Source of the DNA: Mytilus galloprovincialis
Lineage: Eukaryota; Mollusca; Bivalvia; Mytilida; Mytilidae
Assembly: GCF_965363235.1 (NCBI RefSeq)
Contig: NC_134845.1
Span: 62,277,261 to 62,341,260, forward strand
DNA: 64,000 bases
Direction: 5' to 3'
The position numbers and the translations under genes are program-made. The notes under the pieces were generated by a model. That model was not told where the DNA came from and ran no database searches. It was given only the letters and a program-made list of their open reading frames with translations. Each line of letters begins with the position of its first letter. Positions within the stretch are counted from its first letter, which is position 1. This document shows positions 12,715-25,473 of the stretch, piece after piece.

Positions 12715-13750
12715 TAAGGGAGATAATAAGCTACTTCCGGTGAAATGAATATCACTTCCGGTCTCATATGATAGCTTCTTTGACACTGATTCCAAAAATA
12801 TATAGTTTCTATATACTTTTATATGTAGAATGGCAGATAATTGGCCACTTCCGGTTTGTTGGAAGTCATTTTTAGTCTTCAGTAATCAGTTTATGTATCT
12901 ATATGACAAAATATATGGATTCTGAGTACTTTTAAATGAAAAAATTGCAAAAAAGGCTACTTCCGGTTTTCTCAAGGTCACTTCCGGTAGTCATTTTTTA
13001 AGGTCATTTGTCACCTTACCTTTTGTACAAGGTCAAATGCCTTTATAATGAACTTAGTTGAAGTTATAATCAAATAACTTCATATCAAGACATATTAGGG
13101 GCACCAACTCCTATAAGATGCCATTAAATTGTATCAAACTTAATGTATCATATCTTCATAACAATAAAGCAGACATTTTGCAATTGTTTTTCTTTATGTA
13201 TCTTTCAAAGCGTCAGAGAAAATGCAAAAACAAGCAAAAGTCACAAATTAGAACTTGACCTTGACCTTTGACCTTGACCTCATTTTCTAAGTTAGGACCT
13301 AGGGGACTCAAATAAAAACATTCCAGGGTTATACGGTTAACTGTTATTGAGTTAAAAAAACATAACGACAAATTTATTTTGTAAAGGTAGATAACTCCTA
13401 TAAAATTTCAGCGAATCGCTTCGACCCAAATGAGCCAAAAATTTCTGAGGATGTAACGAACAATTTGTAAAAAGAATTTTGTCGATATCTTTTTTTGTTA
13501 CGAAGAAGATGCACACAGATGATAAACAGTGAATAGGGAGATAACTCTTACAAAAAAAATGGTTCGGCTTAGTAGGGTGAAATTTAAAAGCGCATAAACT
13601 ATACGATACCATATGAGAAATATCTAAGCGACATATTGCGAAACAAACATTTATCGCAAGAACAAAATTTGGCGGAAAAAAAAAAATAATAATAATAATC
13701 AGAAGAAATACAATAAGTCTTTTCACAAAAAAGTGAAAAGACTTAATAAT
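12715..13750. repeat. Bivalve repeat with acttccggt motifs and terminal hairpin
   Basis: Seven or so copies of (a)cttccggt lie between 12730 and 12990. They are followed by the low-complexity string gaccttgacctttgacctt (about 13257-13280) and two gataactc(c/t)ta segments. The stretch ends in a hairpin: aagtcttttcac at 13715-13726, loop of six A, gtgaaaagactt at 13733-13744. I recognise the combination as a dispersed molluscan repeat. A 3' hairpin recalls Helitron ends, but the canonical CTRR end is not seen. Confidence 0.55.
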
Positions 13751-13799
13751 GTTTGCTATCATGAGTTGGTCAAATAACTAACGTTATCTTAGCTTCCTA

Positions 13800-16310
13800 C
13801 TTCAATCAAATATTCCGCTTTCGTCCGGTTTTTTTTTCATTTTTAAAAGTTTAACGCCAATTATCTAGAAAAAGTATTAAAGAGCAATGACGTTGAATTA
13901 CGCATACGTTTACAAGTACGGACTTTCCTGATAATCCATGCAACATTATGGTTAAAGACAAGATATTAAAACAACTGATGTAGTATGTCCGAGACCACAA
14001 TTGTCGTCCCTTGATTTTCGTTGTTCACCAATATAGTCCCTAGTTTTGACAGTGGGTTACTTGCTATTAATTTTTATACCCCTTCCAAATTTATTTCTCC
14101 ATGTTTAATGCCTCAAATTGCAAGACGGGATGGGGGGGGGGGGGGGTGGGGTGGGGTGAAATTACACTGTTAAAAGATTTGGGTCCAGAATTTTAAAGGA
14201 AAGTAGTTATTTGGTCCAGCTGAAAAAGGTTTAAAATTAGTACTTCGGAAGCTGTCAAAAGTTTTCAAGACGCCCTAAACATAAAACTGTCCATATTTTG
14301 AGTTAAAGACGATGAAATTTTCTATAATTTTTATATAATTTGTCCCAAAAGTAGTACAACACACTGTAAAAGTTTCTTTGAGAAAGCGGAGGTGGGATTT
14401 TTTTATTTTCATTTATGTTCTAAAAAAAATGCACTACGAAATAATTGTAGTCTCAGACCAGTAAAATGTAACCGTTTCTTTTGAAGATGCGCCCTCATGA
14501 ATTCCATTTGATGAAATTGTACGGAAAGGTGAACAAAGTTCTATCACAAAGATGCAACAGTGATATGAATTTTATCTTTGGCAACAGTATCTTGAAATAA
14601 AATATAGAAGTATGCAAAAAAAGAAAAGAAGATAAAAATGAAAGTCGTGTAAACCTCTTACTTTTCGGTGTGTTTGAAACTCTTGTTTAATCTTATAAAT
14701 TTTAAATAAAAAATAAGAATATAACCATGCTTCTCATTCTTTCATTTATATTGTTTGTTATAGTAACTTTAAAATTTACCGTTTTTGGGGTGAAGTGAAA
14801 TGCCGAAGTAATGATCGGTGCAATCGAATACCGATAACAGAACTAAATATTCCCTTTAAAGGTTGTTGTCTAAAACATAATTCCAAATTTAATAACAAAA
14901 CATGTAAAGAATTAAAAAATAGTAGTTGGTGAATTTTTTTTAATTGGCATACATTCCAAAAAAGAATGTATTTAACGTGGAAAAAAATCATGCATTCTAT
15001 GCTCTTCCGTCGTCTTTCAATGCACCAGGCCGATATACAGTCAGATCGGTTGGTCATATCGAGTCACGCCATTTTATTGGAAATCGCTAGTATGACGTTC
15101 TTCAATCGCATTGAGTACACACCCGGGGTAAAATATGGATATTTTGATTGGGCTGTTTCTATCATACTCCAACGTCATATACTGTTTTATGAATGATTTA
15201 CCCGACGTCTTATGAGAAAAGACACAATTGTAAATCTGAAGGTCATCAAAACATAAAAACATAAACAAACGATGATACAATGTGTAAAAAGCCATTGTTT
15301 TTACAAATTAGTGAAAGTATCATTTGCAATTATCCAAACATATCTACTAGTAATACGTTATGTCCAATAGTTGCATGTCACTAGGTAAGTTTTCTCCCTT
15401 CTTTTACATCAATATAATACATGTAATAGTACGTTTTTTTTTATGGGAACGGCAAATACTTGTTTTCACCTTACATTTGTAAGTGCTTCGTTCCAAAATA
15501 ATTGCCGTATTTGATCGGCTAGAATATAAATAATTTTACATCTGTTTATGTACCAACTGGGTCAAACATTGTCTAAACGCGGCTATATAGTTTCATCCAA
15601 TCAAAAGGTTAAGTCGTTAGACATGTTAGAGTCAAATTGTATTTCGCTTTATCTCATTTCATCTTTTTTTGTCCCTCAGTTTGTCTGTATTGTTTATAAG
15701 TTTTTCAGTTTTTTATCAGTATAAAAATTGTTTTACCTTACACATCGTTAAGGACATATTTATTGTCGACATGTCCATCTGAACCAGACACATAGGTTTT
15801 CATTGTTGTTATGACATGTTATTACTTAAAAGCGAAAAGCGCTGTAATTTAACCCCCGAAAAATACCAATTGTGCCAAATATCGTATCACATACAGTGCA
15901 ACGCTGACTACATGCAAGATTAGTGAGAACCTTTAAATTCACAAAAACCATTAAGCATTTCCAAGTTGACATGTTTTCAAGTTTACATTCAATTTGAACA
16001 TTTTCAGTTCCATCTTTCAGTGTCAAGTTGGAAGTGAGAAATGTAAAGTTTCAAACTGTAAATATTAAACTTCTGGCAGGACACATCAAATTGTAACAGA
16101 GAAGTGTTAAATTGGAACTGAAGAAGACTTGAAACCAAGCATGAAAATTTGAAAGGAAGATACATCGATTTAGAATTGAAAATTGCCAAATTGAAATTAG
16201 AATCGAATTACAGAAATGACTTTTACAATGTTTTATCTGAGAAAGGGATTCTTAAATAAAAAAAGCATACTTTCATTCTTATACGTAAACTTCATGTCCA
16301 ATTTGAGGTA
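13800..16310. other. Non-coding stretch with a poly-G tract
   Basis: No gene is supported. A G-rich run (tgggggggggggggggtgggg) occurs near 14130-14155, and AT-rich sequence makes up the rest. Open frames on the minus strand at 14776-15057 and 15074-15295 have no recognisable motif and are probably chance. Confidence 0.5.
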
Positions 16311-16315
16311 AATAC

Positions 16316-16427
16316 ATAGACAACAATAGTGCATTTACTTGACATATCAGCGATATAAGGATGAGGTTTAGAAACGGGTAAATGCGAGGCTCTGCCGAGT
16401 CAAGTCAATGCACTATTATTGTCGTTA
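16316..16427. mobile_element. Short palindromic MITE
   Basis: Left arm near 16321 reads caacaatagtgcatttacttgac. The right arm at about 16397-16424 reads gtcaagtcaatgcactatta followed by ttgtcg, which is its near-perfect reverse complement. The total length is about 110 bp. It has no coding capacity. The arms are about 27 bp and separated by about 55 bp. Confidence 0.7.
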
Positions 16428-17329
16428 TACTGCAATCTAAAAAAAAACATATTTTCGAATGTTGTTTAATGTGTTAACGTTATGATTGGATTTAATTTAA
16501 ATTGGGAAACTTCCCATTTTTTAAAAGGGCATCATATCATGCAGGCGGAGAAATATACAACAAAATGAAATGTACATTACCTGTCGAAACTCGCTATCAA
16601 TAGTGAACGAATTTGTTTGAGAATGAACTTAAATATCAACAATAAGCAGACAACATAATGATTTATAGTTTGCAAAACCAAAAATAGTAACAAGAGAACT
16701 ATGTTTTTCTTCTAAAAATTGCAAAAAAAAACAAGTTTGAGTCGTGGTTTACATTGGAAAGAAGAACAGGTTGAATAGGTCATATGAATAATTAATTATA
16801 ATTTCGGCCATTTCTATTTAAATATTCACGAGGAAAAGTGATATCAGGTCAGTGGCCGTATATGAAATAGAAATATACGATCAAAGCATTTTGACTGCTC
16901 AAATAGAACAAGTGCAGCATAAATAAAAATATGGAGATTTGGTGTGCTTCCAATTGAGACATTTTATATAAAATTACAGGTCATATTTTATAGTTGTAAA
17001 ATTAGTCATACGTATGTGTATGGCCGTAAAGTATTCATTTTACTTTAACAATATACGATTACAATTCATTGTACCTGAATTATCAAATGAACTAAATATT
17101 GAAGGTATTTAATCATGTTCATCAATATCAATATGATATAATATTTGCCAAATTTGACACGTAATTTGCATTTTGAAATGACAATAGAGATTCATAAAAT
17201 ATTGAGTGGTTTGGTATCGTTTGATACTTTCTATGTAGCAACATTCCAGCAGGCCTGCATACGGAATATATATATATATATCCCAATTGATACGTTATTC
17301 CCAGTCTTGTTTTTCCTATCATGATTTCC

Positions 17330-17975
17330 TTGATAAAGGTTTGATGCTCACAAGAAAGCAACTAAACCAAGAGTTCCAAATGGTGAAGTTGAAATCACCC
17401 CTCCGAATTATTTGTAATAACACGAGCAACACGACGGTTATCATATCGTCGCTGGGCATCCAAAATGTCGTATATGACTTTTTTGGCTAAAAATACTTTT
17501 TGACACCAATGGTTCAGGCGGGATGAAATCTTTGGTTGTACAAAATAGCATACAGTTAAACCAATCAAAACGTTTGAAATAAGACCTTTTACAAAATTGC
17601 CAATGTCAGTTGTTTCTAAAGTTTGCTTCCAAAATGTTGTATGAAAACTTGAAAATCGTTGTATATTGGCTTTGGGAATAAAATAATTGTACATTTCTTT
17701 ATTTCTATGAAAGTTATTTAAGTTCTCGGATAATTCAGAAATGTTAAAGTTTTTATTTCACTGCTATTTACAAAAATGTTCAAGTTCATATACGACATTT
17801 TGGAGGCATGCATTTTGTCAAAATTTTCAAAGCCTGTTTGTGAGATATTTTTTTCTTGAAACATTTGTAATTTACAACATTTTGGAAGCCCAGCGACGAT
17901 ATGTAGATCAGGATTTATCTACACTTCCGGAGCACCTGAGATCACCCCAAGTTTTTGGTTGGGTTCGTTTTGTAT
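17330..17975 (+). mobile_element. Penelope-like element 3' fragment, split by an insertion
   Basis: Sequence at 17338-17432 (ctcacaagaaagcaactaaa; cgagcaacacgacgg) and at 17904-17970 (cttccggagcacctgagatc; accccaagtttttggttggg) matches, in order, the parts of the element at 46441-46720. The two halves are separated by the inverted-repeat insert at 17442-17903. Part of the terminal block is missing between ggtgaagttgaaatcacccc and the cgagcaacacgac segment compared with 46496-46630, so the copy carried a deletion as well. Confidence 0.65.
17442..17903. mobile_element. MITE-like insert with about 33-bp terminal inverted repeats
   Basis: The left end catatcgtcgctgggc is followed by atccaaaatgtcgtata. 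The right end, read in reverse complement, is catatcgtcgctgggc followed by ttccaaaatgttgtaaa. Length is 462 bp. Two inner motifs of the same kind (near 17628 forward and 17795 reverse) give a nested second inverted pair, so the unit may be a dimer. The flanks are the two halves of a Penelope-like fragment. A clear target duplication was not found. There is no coding capacity. Confidence 0.75.
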
Positions 17976-17979
17976 AGTA

Positions 17980-19018
17980 TACTGACCGACTTTAGAAACG
18001 CAACACTAGATTATTTTTTGGTATTCTCATTATCAAATATTCATTTTTTGTAAACAAAAATATGAACAGAAGGTTCATTCATTACTTCAATGTTTGAAAA
18101 AAATGCAAGGTCGAAATTTGAATTGATGTCGTCATTTTCAACGTTCTTATGTTGTGGTATACACTTAAACTCTGGTTTTTTACCCCTTAACAATGAACGT
18201 GTAACCGTCAAAAATGATGACAGCCTGTAACAAACCCCAAATGATTATCAGAAAGGTCAACCAATCCTGTTTTTCATGTTTTGGATTCTGTTTTTCACCT
18301 TCTGATTTTACCGTTGTTTTACCCATTACAATGGGTTTTTGGTAATTATGTGGTTGAACTTTCAGGCTTTAAAAGTTTTTCCTGCAGTCTTTCTTTGTCA
18401 GTTCAGTTAATGGGGAACATTTATGGCATAAATCTGTGCAAAATGGCATTCAGCAATTTGATTAGCAGTTGACGTTGCGGCCGTAGGTCTGTCTCGCAAA
18501 TGACGTTACGTAATCAAATTCTATTAACATTGCATTGTCACTACATATTGATCTGGGCATTGATGGTCTTCACCAAATCCCTTCTACCGGTATCTTTGTC
18601 GAAAGGACAGTAAGACGAGTTTATGACGTCAAATTGTCTGGTTGCAGTACGTTCACGTTTTCCTGTTTGCAGTATTCTAATGGGTTGATTCATTTTTATT
18701 CCTGAGTCTTGGCAATATGGAGATGCAACATTTTTTAACTGATTTGAGTGTGGCCAAGGATTGAAAGAACTGTTTTACAAAGCAAAAAAAAAGGAACAAA
18801 ATCTTTAATTGGTTCGAAATTTCGCTTTCTTAAATTCGTGCGATCTCAATAATTTGGTAGGTTTAATGACCATAGGTAAGTCAGATGTTGTATTTTTCGA
18901 CTGAGAAAGAAGTCTGATAAGCATGAACAGTAGTTGCATGTGAATCAAAGATGATTTGGTAGAAAAAATCTACAAAATGAGTGCTGCGTTTTAAAGTCAG
19001 TCAGTAAATTTAATTTAT
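17980..19018. other. Non-coding stretch
   Basis: No gene is supported. Sequence around 18470-18660 is less AT-rich than its surroundings (gacgttgcggccgtagg) and may be a repeat, but I recognise no family. Confidence 0.4.
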
Positions 19019-19150
19019 TAATTTTCTATGTTGTGTCTTTTCTACAAGTATTTGTCTGTTTTGCTTTTTCTTTTTTAGCTAGGACGTTGTCAGTTTATTT
19101 CCAATCTATGAGTTTGACTGTCCCGCTGATATATTTCGCCCCTCTTTTGA
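19019..19150 (+). repeat. Penelope-like terminal repeat fragment
   Basis: Contains tttctatgttgtgtctttt, gtatttgtctgttttgcttt, ggacgttgtcagtttatttc and tgagtttgactgtcccgctg in the order found at 45115-45238 and 46735-46859. It is an isolated end fragment. Confidence 0.65.
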
Positions 19151-19450
19151 AGTACCATCACAGAGGAAAAACCTCATGTTCATATTAATTCAAATGTACA
19201 TTTTATAAAATAGATATTATTTTTTTCTATAGAATCAGACATGATTGAATGTATTTATCCAAGTTGTACAAAAGTCGAATATGTGAGAGTGTTATTTTTG
19301 TTTATAGTTATATAGTTATTTATAGTAAGGTCTGTTTGAATGGGGTTTAAGTTTCATGCACGAGTGAATTTAGATAGTTTAAAGTAATTCGAGTAATAAG
19401 TTACCAGTAGCACATATTTATACCCTTATCAAATTACATGTTTATTTGGC

Positions 19451-21879
19451 ATGACAAGTTTCGAAAGAGAAGAAAGTCCACCTTCAAGACATTCTGACAT
19501 TAATGTTACAGCTCGAGATACTGTAACGAAGATTGCAGATATCACCTTTGACAATTTCAAGCAGTATTTCGACAGCAAAAATGGCAGCCTGAAGAGGGAA
19601 TTCAAAGAGGACGCGACAAACAAATCCGAAAGATTTGATAAACAACTTAAATCAGAACATTCGTACAAGTTAAATGTACTGATAACCAGGTCCAACATGA
19701 ATTCAAATCGGATATTTTGATTACGAGGTACCCAGGATAAAACGCGCAGCAGAGCGCGAGGACTATTCCAAAGTCCGTGACATTTGTTCTGACATTAAAA
19801 CTAAGATTCATAAGAGAAACAAATGCATTAAATAAAGGCAACAGTAGTATACCGCTGTTCAAAACTCATAAAACAAAATCGGGGTAACAAAATAAAACCG
19901 AGGGAAACACATTAAATATAAGAAGAGAATAACGACACAACACTAAAATGTAACACACACAGAAACGGACCAAGCATCAGACAAAATCCCACGAGAATAA
20001 CAAATATAACATCAAAACCAAATACATGAATTTGGGATAGACAAGTACCGTGACACGTCTTATCATTAGATTGGCGATAAGTCGTCAGGAGAAATAGTGG
20101 AAATACATCAACTAGGACAGCACCTGGAGACCGTCCATCTACTTCCATTCTACTAACCGTAATTTTCATCCCTACCAGTATGAAAAGCACGTCAGACCCA
20201 AGTCGACAGATATCTGCATCAGATTTACAATGTAACAGTCAAAGGACATTGGAGACGTGATTGCCCATGATACAATAAGACAACGAACGGAAATAAAAGA
20301 TATAGATGAGAAGTAATGTTTTGATCTTATTTATATTGAAAATCTTAACAAAAATGAACTTTCAGACACTATTCAATTAGATTCATTTGAATATGAAAAG
20401 TCTTTTCAGTCTGCATATGTGAAAGGGAGATTAAATGAAATTAAATAAATAATTGGCAAGAAATTGACACAAATACATTTGTTTTAGACATTATTGAAAC
20501 GGTAATGCCATTCCGTTTATCAAAACTTCGCTTGTTATGTTTAACTAGAACAATAAGTCAGCCTATAATAATGCTGAATTTGTTTCAGAAGCTATTACAG
20601 ATTTACTAAGAAATAATTGTAGTGTACAGGAAGAATCGAGACCTCATGTTTTCAATCCACCCACTGTTCCATTTCAAAGATCAGTAATTAAAGAGGTTGA
20701 TTCTTGACCTACGTTTAGTTAAAGAACACGTTTGGAAGAGTAAAAGTATGTTTGATAATTGGAGAGTTGCTTTACAGTATTTTGATAGAAATATTAACAT
20801 GTTTAAGTTCAATTAAGGTCGGAATATCGGGATATCATCATTTGGACATTCAACAATTTTGCCATAATTATTTAGGTTTTTCGTTGAAACTGAATTTTTA
20901 TGTGCTCACGGTTTTATTTTTGAATTGTTATCCAGTCCTCATGTTTTTACTAAATGCCCTAGGCCGCTTGTGTAAAAACACTGGAGGGAATGTGGAATTC
21001 GCATTTTTTTATATATTGATGATGGTGGGGAACGCAACTTGATTCTTGCAATTCAGATTCAAATTTTGTTTTAAAATCTTTGACAGAAGCAGATTTGTAA
21101 TTAATACAGAAAAATCTGTTTGGAAACCATGTCAGGAGATAATACGGTTAGGTTTAGTTTAAACATATTTTATTTGCGTAAATGTGCAAAAGGGATGAGA
21201 CACTAGTTAATCAAACCTATATAGTCTTCGGTTAGGTCTAATCTGGAATGCAGAAACGCACACTATTCATCTTCCCAACAAACTAGTTTTGGATCTCACT
21301 CTTAACATTGATCACTTGGTAGATAGTGACACTATATTTAGAGATTGATGACCAGACATATTTATAGGTTAATTGAATCTGGAGTGCCATGGAATTATAC
21401 ATTTAAATATCGGACAAAGACGTTATAAACGAGTTGTTCTTTTGGAAAGTACTTGTTTCTGAAATAAATGTGAAGTGTTTGTCAGATTATAAGATTTCTT
21501 CTGTAGTTATGTATTCTGGTGCGAGCAGTGTAGACTATTGTGCACATTCATGTCAATTAGATGATAAGAATTTTCACTCTGGTCTGAGGACGAAAGAAAA
21601 AGAAGTTCTACATGGAGAGAAATGTAATATGCTATAAAAAGTTGTTTAGAAACTTTTCAGTATCAGTTAGTCGGAAAGGTAGAAAAAATGTTCACGGATT
21701 GCCTTAATTGTGTTCATATTATTCAGACTGGCAGTTCAAAACCTGTTTTACCTAAGTTAGCTATGACCATATTTTCAGTATATGTTAAAAATTCGATATA
21801 TTTAGATATACAGTGGATCCCTAGAGATCAAAATTTGCAGGCTGAAGTAGGATTTTTTATTATGGCTGATTGTTATTGA
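19451..21879 (+). pseudogene. Decayed DIRS-type retrotransposon (Gag, RT, RNase H remnants)
   Basis: A Gag-like frame runs 19451-19720 (SFEREESPPSRHSD; FKQYFDSKNGSLKREF). Near 20230-20265 a zinc-knuckle remnant reads GHWRRDCP, with its first cysteines lost. RT pieces follow: RPHVFNPPTVPFQRS (about 20640), GYHHLDI and YLGF (20830-20885), and Y-I-D-D at 21012-21023, the RT catalytic box, in another frame. RNase H pieces lie at about 21600-21860 (STWREM; TDCLNCVHIIQTGS; IQWIPRDQNLQAE), where TDN has become TDC. Stops and frameshifts separate all blocks, so it is dead. The order and RNase H signature fit DIRS elements, which use a tyrosine recombinase. No recombinase was recognised 3' of the RNase H. 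A second repeat is inserted in Gag near 19831. Confidence 0.75.
19831..20075. repeat. Mussel repeat ggcaacagtagtataccgct, copy A (inside the DIRS remnant)
   Basis: The repeat begins aataaaggcaacagtagtat and continues with aacaaaatcggggtaacaaa, cgagggaaacacattaaata, cacacacagaaacggaccaa and acatgaatttgggatagaca. The same order occurs at 58029-58270 and, shortened, at 25474-25616. It interrupts the Gag-like frame of the DIRS remnant just after AAGAGAAACAAATGCATT. The right edge is approximate. Confidence 0.8.
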
Positions 21880-22460
21880 AGCTACTTGGCAGGTTGTTTA
21901 ATTAAGACACTGGCCTGGATGTTTTTAAGCCACTGAGCTTGTTGGTATTTTATTATATTAAAATCATTTGGCAGGTTGTTATATAAAACTATATTTAGAT
22001 GGATGTTAATGAAGCCATTTTGTTGGTTGTTATTGAAGCCACTGGGCAGTTTGTTAAATTGAGCCACTGGGCTTGTTGGCATTAAAGCCACTGTGCAATT
22101 TTGTTATATTGAAGCCACTGTTTTTTTTTCTATTGAAAACATTGGGCAGGTTGCTTAAATTAAGCCACAAGGCTTGATTAAACCACTTAGGTGTTTTCTG
22201 ATATCGAAGTCACTGGGTTTGTTGGTATTCAAGCCATTGGGCTTGTTGGTATAAAAGCCACTGGGCTTGTAAGTATTAAAGCCAGTGGGCTTGTATTAAT
22301 GCCACTGGTCAGTTTTGTTATATTAAAGCCACTTGGCTTTTTGTTATTGAAGCCATTTGACTGGTTGTTATTGAAGCCAATGGGCAGGTTAATTAAAAAA
22401 AACACTAGACTGGTTGTTTTTTGAAGGCAACTGGGCTTATGGTTTTGAAGCCACTGGGCC
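21876..22460 (+). repeat. Degenerate tandem repeat, unit about 24-30 bp (gaagccactgggcttgttgg)
   Basis: About twenty imperfect copies of (g/t)aagccactgggc(t/a)(t/g)gttggtatt follow directly on the RNase H end of the DIRS remnant. Copy length varies and the copies have diverged. The open frame 22191-22424 is only the translated repeat (IKATGLVSIKASGLV) and is not a gene. Confidence 0.85.
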
Positions 22461-22492
22461 CTTCAACTGTTACATTTATATAGTACGACATA

Positions 22493-22700
22493 CTGTGGAT
22501 TCATTTATTTTCGTGGGTACCAATTTTCGTGGTTTGAGGAAAACTTGCATATTCGTGGGTATTTAATTTCGTAGTTTTGACAAAGTATGCAAATATTCCT
22601 TTAGAAAATTTGCAATTCGTTGAATATTTAAATTCGTGGTTTCCTGGTTCCCACGAAATCAACGAACATTGGTATCCAACAAATAATAATGAATCCACAG
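22493..22700. mobile_element. Palindromic MITE, ends CTGTGGATTCATT
   Basis: The left end ctgtggattcatttatttt is mirrored by aaataataatgaatccacag at 22681-22700. The arms extend inward (ttcgtgggtaccaattttcg; cccacgaaatcaacgaacat), so almost the whole 208 bp folds back. It is flanked on both sides by TA, consistent with a TA target duplication of the Tc1/mariner kind. I recognise this family as widespread in bivalves. Confidence 0.85.
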
Positions 22701-22809
22701 TAGTAAAACAATTGTGGACCCTTAGAAGCGATGAATATTCAAAATTGTCTACCCTTAGAAGTAATTTCACTTCAGGATGTGCCCTCAGTGAAACAATCTT
22801 CTCTTGTTG

Positions 22810-24510
22810 ACAATTTGGGATATTTACCTTTTCAACGGGCCATAATTGTACATTTTTTTCCCGACCAAATAACCTTCAAAATTCAAAATTAATATTTATC
22901 AATAAAATATTTGTTTAACAAAAAAGTCTACTTGCTAGTTATTATTGGCCCTATTTTTAGGACCGGTATAATTCGGTACCATGAAAGTTGTAATACAGTC
23001 AATCGGGATCGGTCAGAAAGTAGCTCATATGTAAACCCAATTAGTTCCTAATTCCCCTTGGTGACTCTTTCAAAATATATTGAATATTTTAGTAGTTCTC
23101 GTAATAAACATTTCTAGATTTCGAGTACCTGTTTTGGTACTGCTTAGGTTCCGAGAACCACTACCCTGATCTTTGCAATATATATGTATGATAATTGTGT
23201 ACCCGCAAAATAGAAGCTATGGTACATGTAGTGTTTATGTATGGACTTGTGGAACTAATGACAAAACAGCTGTGAATGCTTGTAACTGAATTATTTATCG
23301 TTAAAGGCAATGGGCCAATAATTGAAGAATTAGTGAAGTGTCATTTCTAATAATATACATCGTATGATATACGGCATCTAATTCTTATATTAAACAAAAC
23401 TAAAAACCCCAAAAATAGGGTACAGTTCGTTAGTGAAAATAATAATCATGATAATGTTACATTACCTTACAGCTTGTGCACAGTATGAAATATGCAGTTC
23501 GTCTAGTTGTTTAAATTAAATACTTATAGAACAATAGTATTGACGCACAATTCATTTATATTTAAAAAGCCCATTATATACCTATCACCAAATATGATCA
23601 TCTTACGATACAATAAAAGCATCTGTAGTACATTTGGCAAATAGTGAATAAGAATGATTATCTCTAGTTGTATTTCTCTATTTAAATCTAACCAATTATA
23701 GACATGATTACATTACATTTTTTCTATTATTGAAATATTGACAACATTGGCATTTATTTGACTAACATAACATATCAGTAGCAAATACATAATGGTCATA
23801 AAATTAGAAATATGAAATATTACGATCGAATATTTTAGATATAAAAATAAATATCTTTGGTTTGATTGCCAATTAACTTACAATGCACCAGAAGTTATAG
23901 AACGATGACGTTAACAATTATTGGTCACGGATGACATTGAACATAACATTATTATTAGTTTTAAAAGATTCTTACATGACTGAATGCAAAAAATGTTAAT
24001 AAGATATAACTAATGTACTGATTAGTAATTGACATGGTTTATTAATAATTATTCATAAGTGTTTCTCAGTACTCGCCTTTTATATATAGATTATACCGTC
24101 ATTTTGTGACATTTTTATAGTTATCTGTCATGTCTGTTCAGTGAGAACTAAATCTCCGAACTGAAATCTGTAATTTGACTTTTAATTATATTCTTTACGA
24201 TTTGTGACTTTGTCAATTGTTTATTAAAACATTGATTTAACGATCCAATATAAAAACTTGATGTAATAATATACATGAATTTTACCTGCACATTTACCCC
24301 TTTTTTGTGTTGGTCAAGGATCTATATATGATTCATTAAATAACAATACAATGTTTATGTCAACTAAGATGCTTTTATAGTTCTATTATTCTGATTTCAT
24401 TATATACCTGATAAAAATTAGACATCCCATATGGTAACATTACATAGAAATATTCTTTTTCTTACTGCCTGTTTATTCTCAAAAATTATTTAGAGCTTAT
24501 GCACTTGACA
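22810..24510. other. Non-coding stretch
   Basis: AT-rich sequence with no supported exon, RNA gene or recognised repeat. Confidence 0.5.
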
Positions 24511-24514
24511 AAGA

Positions 24515-24910
24515 CACTGGAGTACTAAATTGTAATCATTGTACCTTTGATAACTATTTATAACACTGGGTCCATGCCATTGCTGGTGGACGTTTTGTCC
24601 CCGAGGGTATCACAAGCCCAGTAGTCAGCACTTCTGTGTTGACATGAATGATATTTATGTGTTCATTTATATAAATTTTCTGTTTACAAACCTTGAATTT
24701 TTCGAAAAACTAGGGACTTTCTTATCCCAGGAGTAGATTGCCTTCAAATTGGCTGTATTTGGCAAACCTTTTTGGAATTTTGGATCCTCAATGGTCTCCA
24801 ACTTTGTACTTGTTTGGCTTTATAACTATTTTGTTATGAACGTCACTGATGGGTTTTATTTAGACGAAATGCGCGTCTGGCGTAATAAATTATAATCCTG
24901 GTACCTTTGG
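24515..24910 (+). repeat. Mussel repeat, one full tandem unit of about 362 bp
   Basis: The motif aaattgtaatcattgtacctttgataacta at about 24525 recurs as aaattataatcctggtacct at about 24887, so the segment spans one full period plus overlap. In between are tggtggacgttttgtccccg, cccagtagtcagcacttctg, ttttggatcctcaatggtct and the core gacgaaatgcgcgtctggcg. The same order, reversed, is at 47490-47925. There is no coding capacity. Confidence 0.8.
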
Positions 24911-24911
24911 T

Positions 24912-25470
24912 AGCTTATACATGTTCTCTAATATATATACTGGTCAGTTTAATGTGTGATGTACCTCTTTGTTTTCTGTTTAAACCAATAATACCGGAAC
25001 CTTTACATGAGGAAAATAATTAATTACTTCCAGTTCAGTTCACCAATAAAGGAATCGATGCAATCAACATCGGCAACGTTCCACGTCACAAGAGAAAGAC
25101 GTATAAAATTCCACTTTATTTTCAAAATCTGTCTGTTCCAATTGTATCTAAAATGTTATTCCTAAATCACTGCAACTTAAGTATTTAACTATAAGCAAGC
25201 TCTGCAGTAACTTAATATAGTAAAATACACAAAAACAAACCTGACACATGTCCCACTCGCCTTTACTTTACAGCACATAGGGTTAAGTTATAACTGGGGG
25301 TCTAAACATAATTCAACATTAATATTATCGAAATGTGAAATCGTATGGTCCTGTGTTAAGAGAACCCCAGCACATAAATTGGAACCATAACTTCATAATT
25401 ATTATAAATTAAATCGATGACTATGCTAGAGCATGGTCTAAACGAGAAGAAATTTTACTGGAAACTTTAC
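24912..25470. other. Non-coding stretch
   Basis: No supported feature; AT-rich sequence between two repeat copies. Confidence 0.45.
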
Positions 25471-25473
25471 CAG

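Noticed and set aside
13352..13762. 136-codon minus-strand frame
   Set aside because: Lies inside a dispersed repeat, low complexity (poly-Ile and Phe from (taa)n and A runs).
22191..22424. 77-codon frame with a periodic peptide
   Set aside because: It is the translated gaagccactggg tandem repeat.
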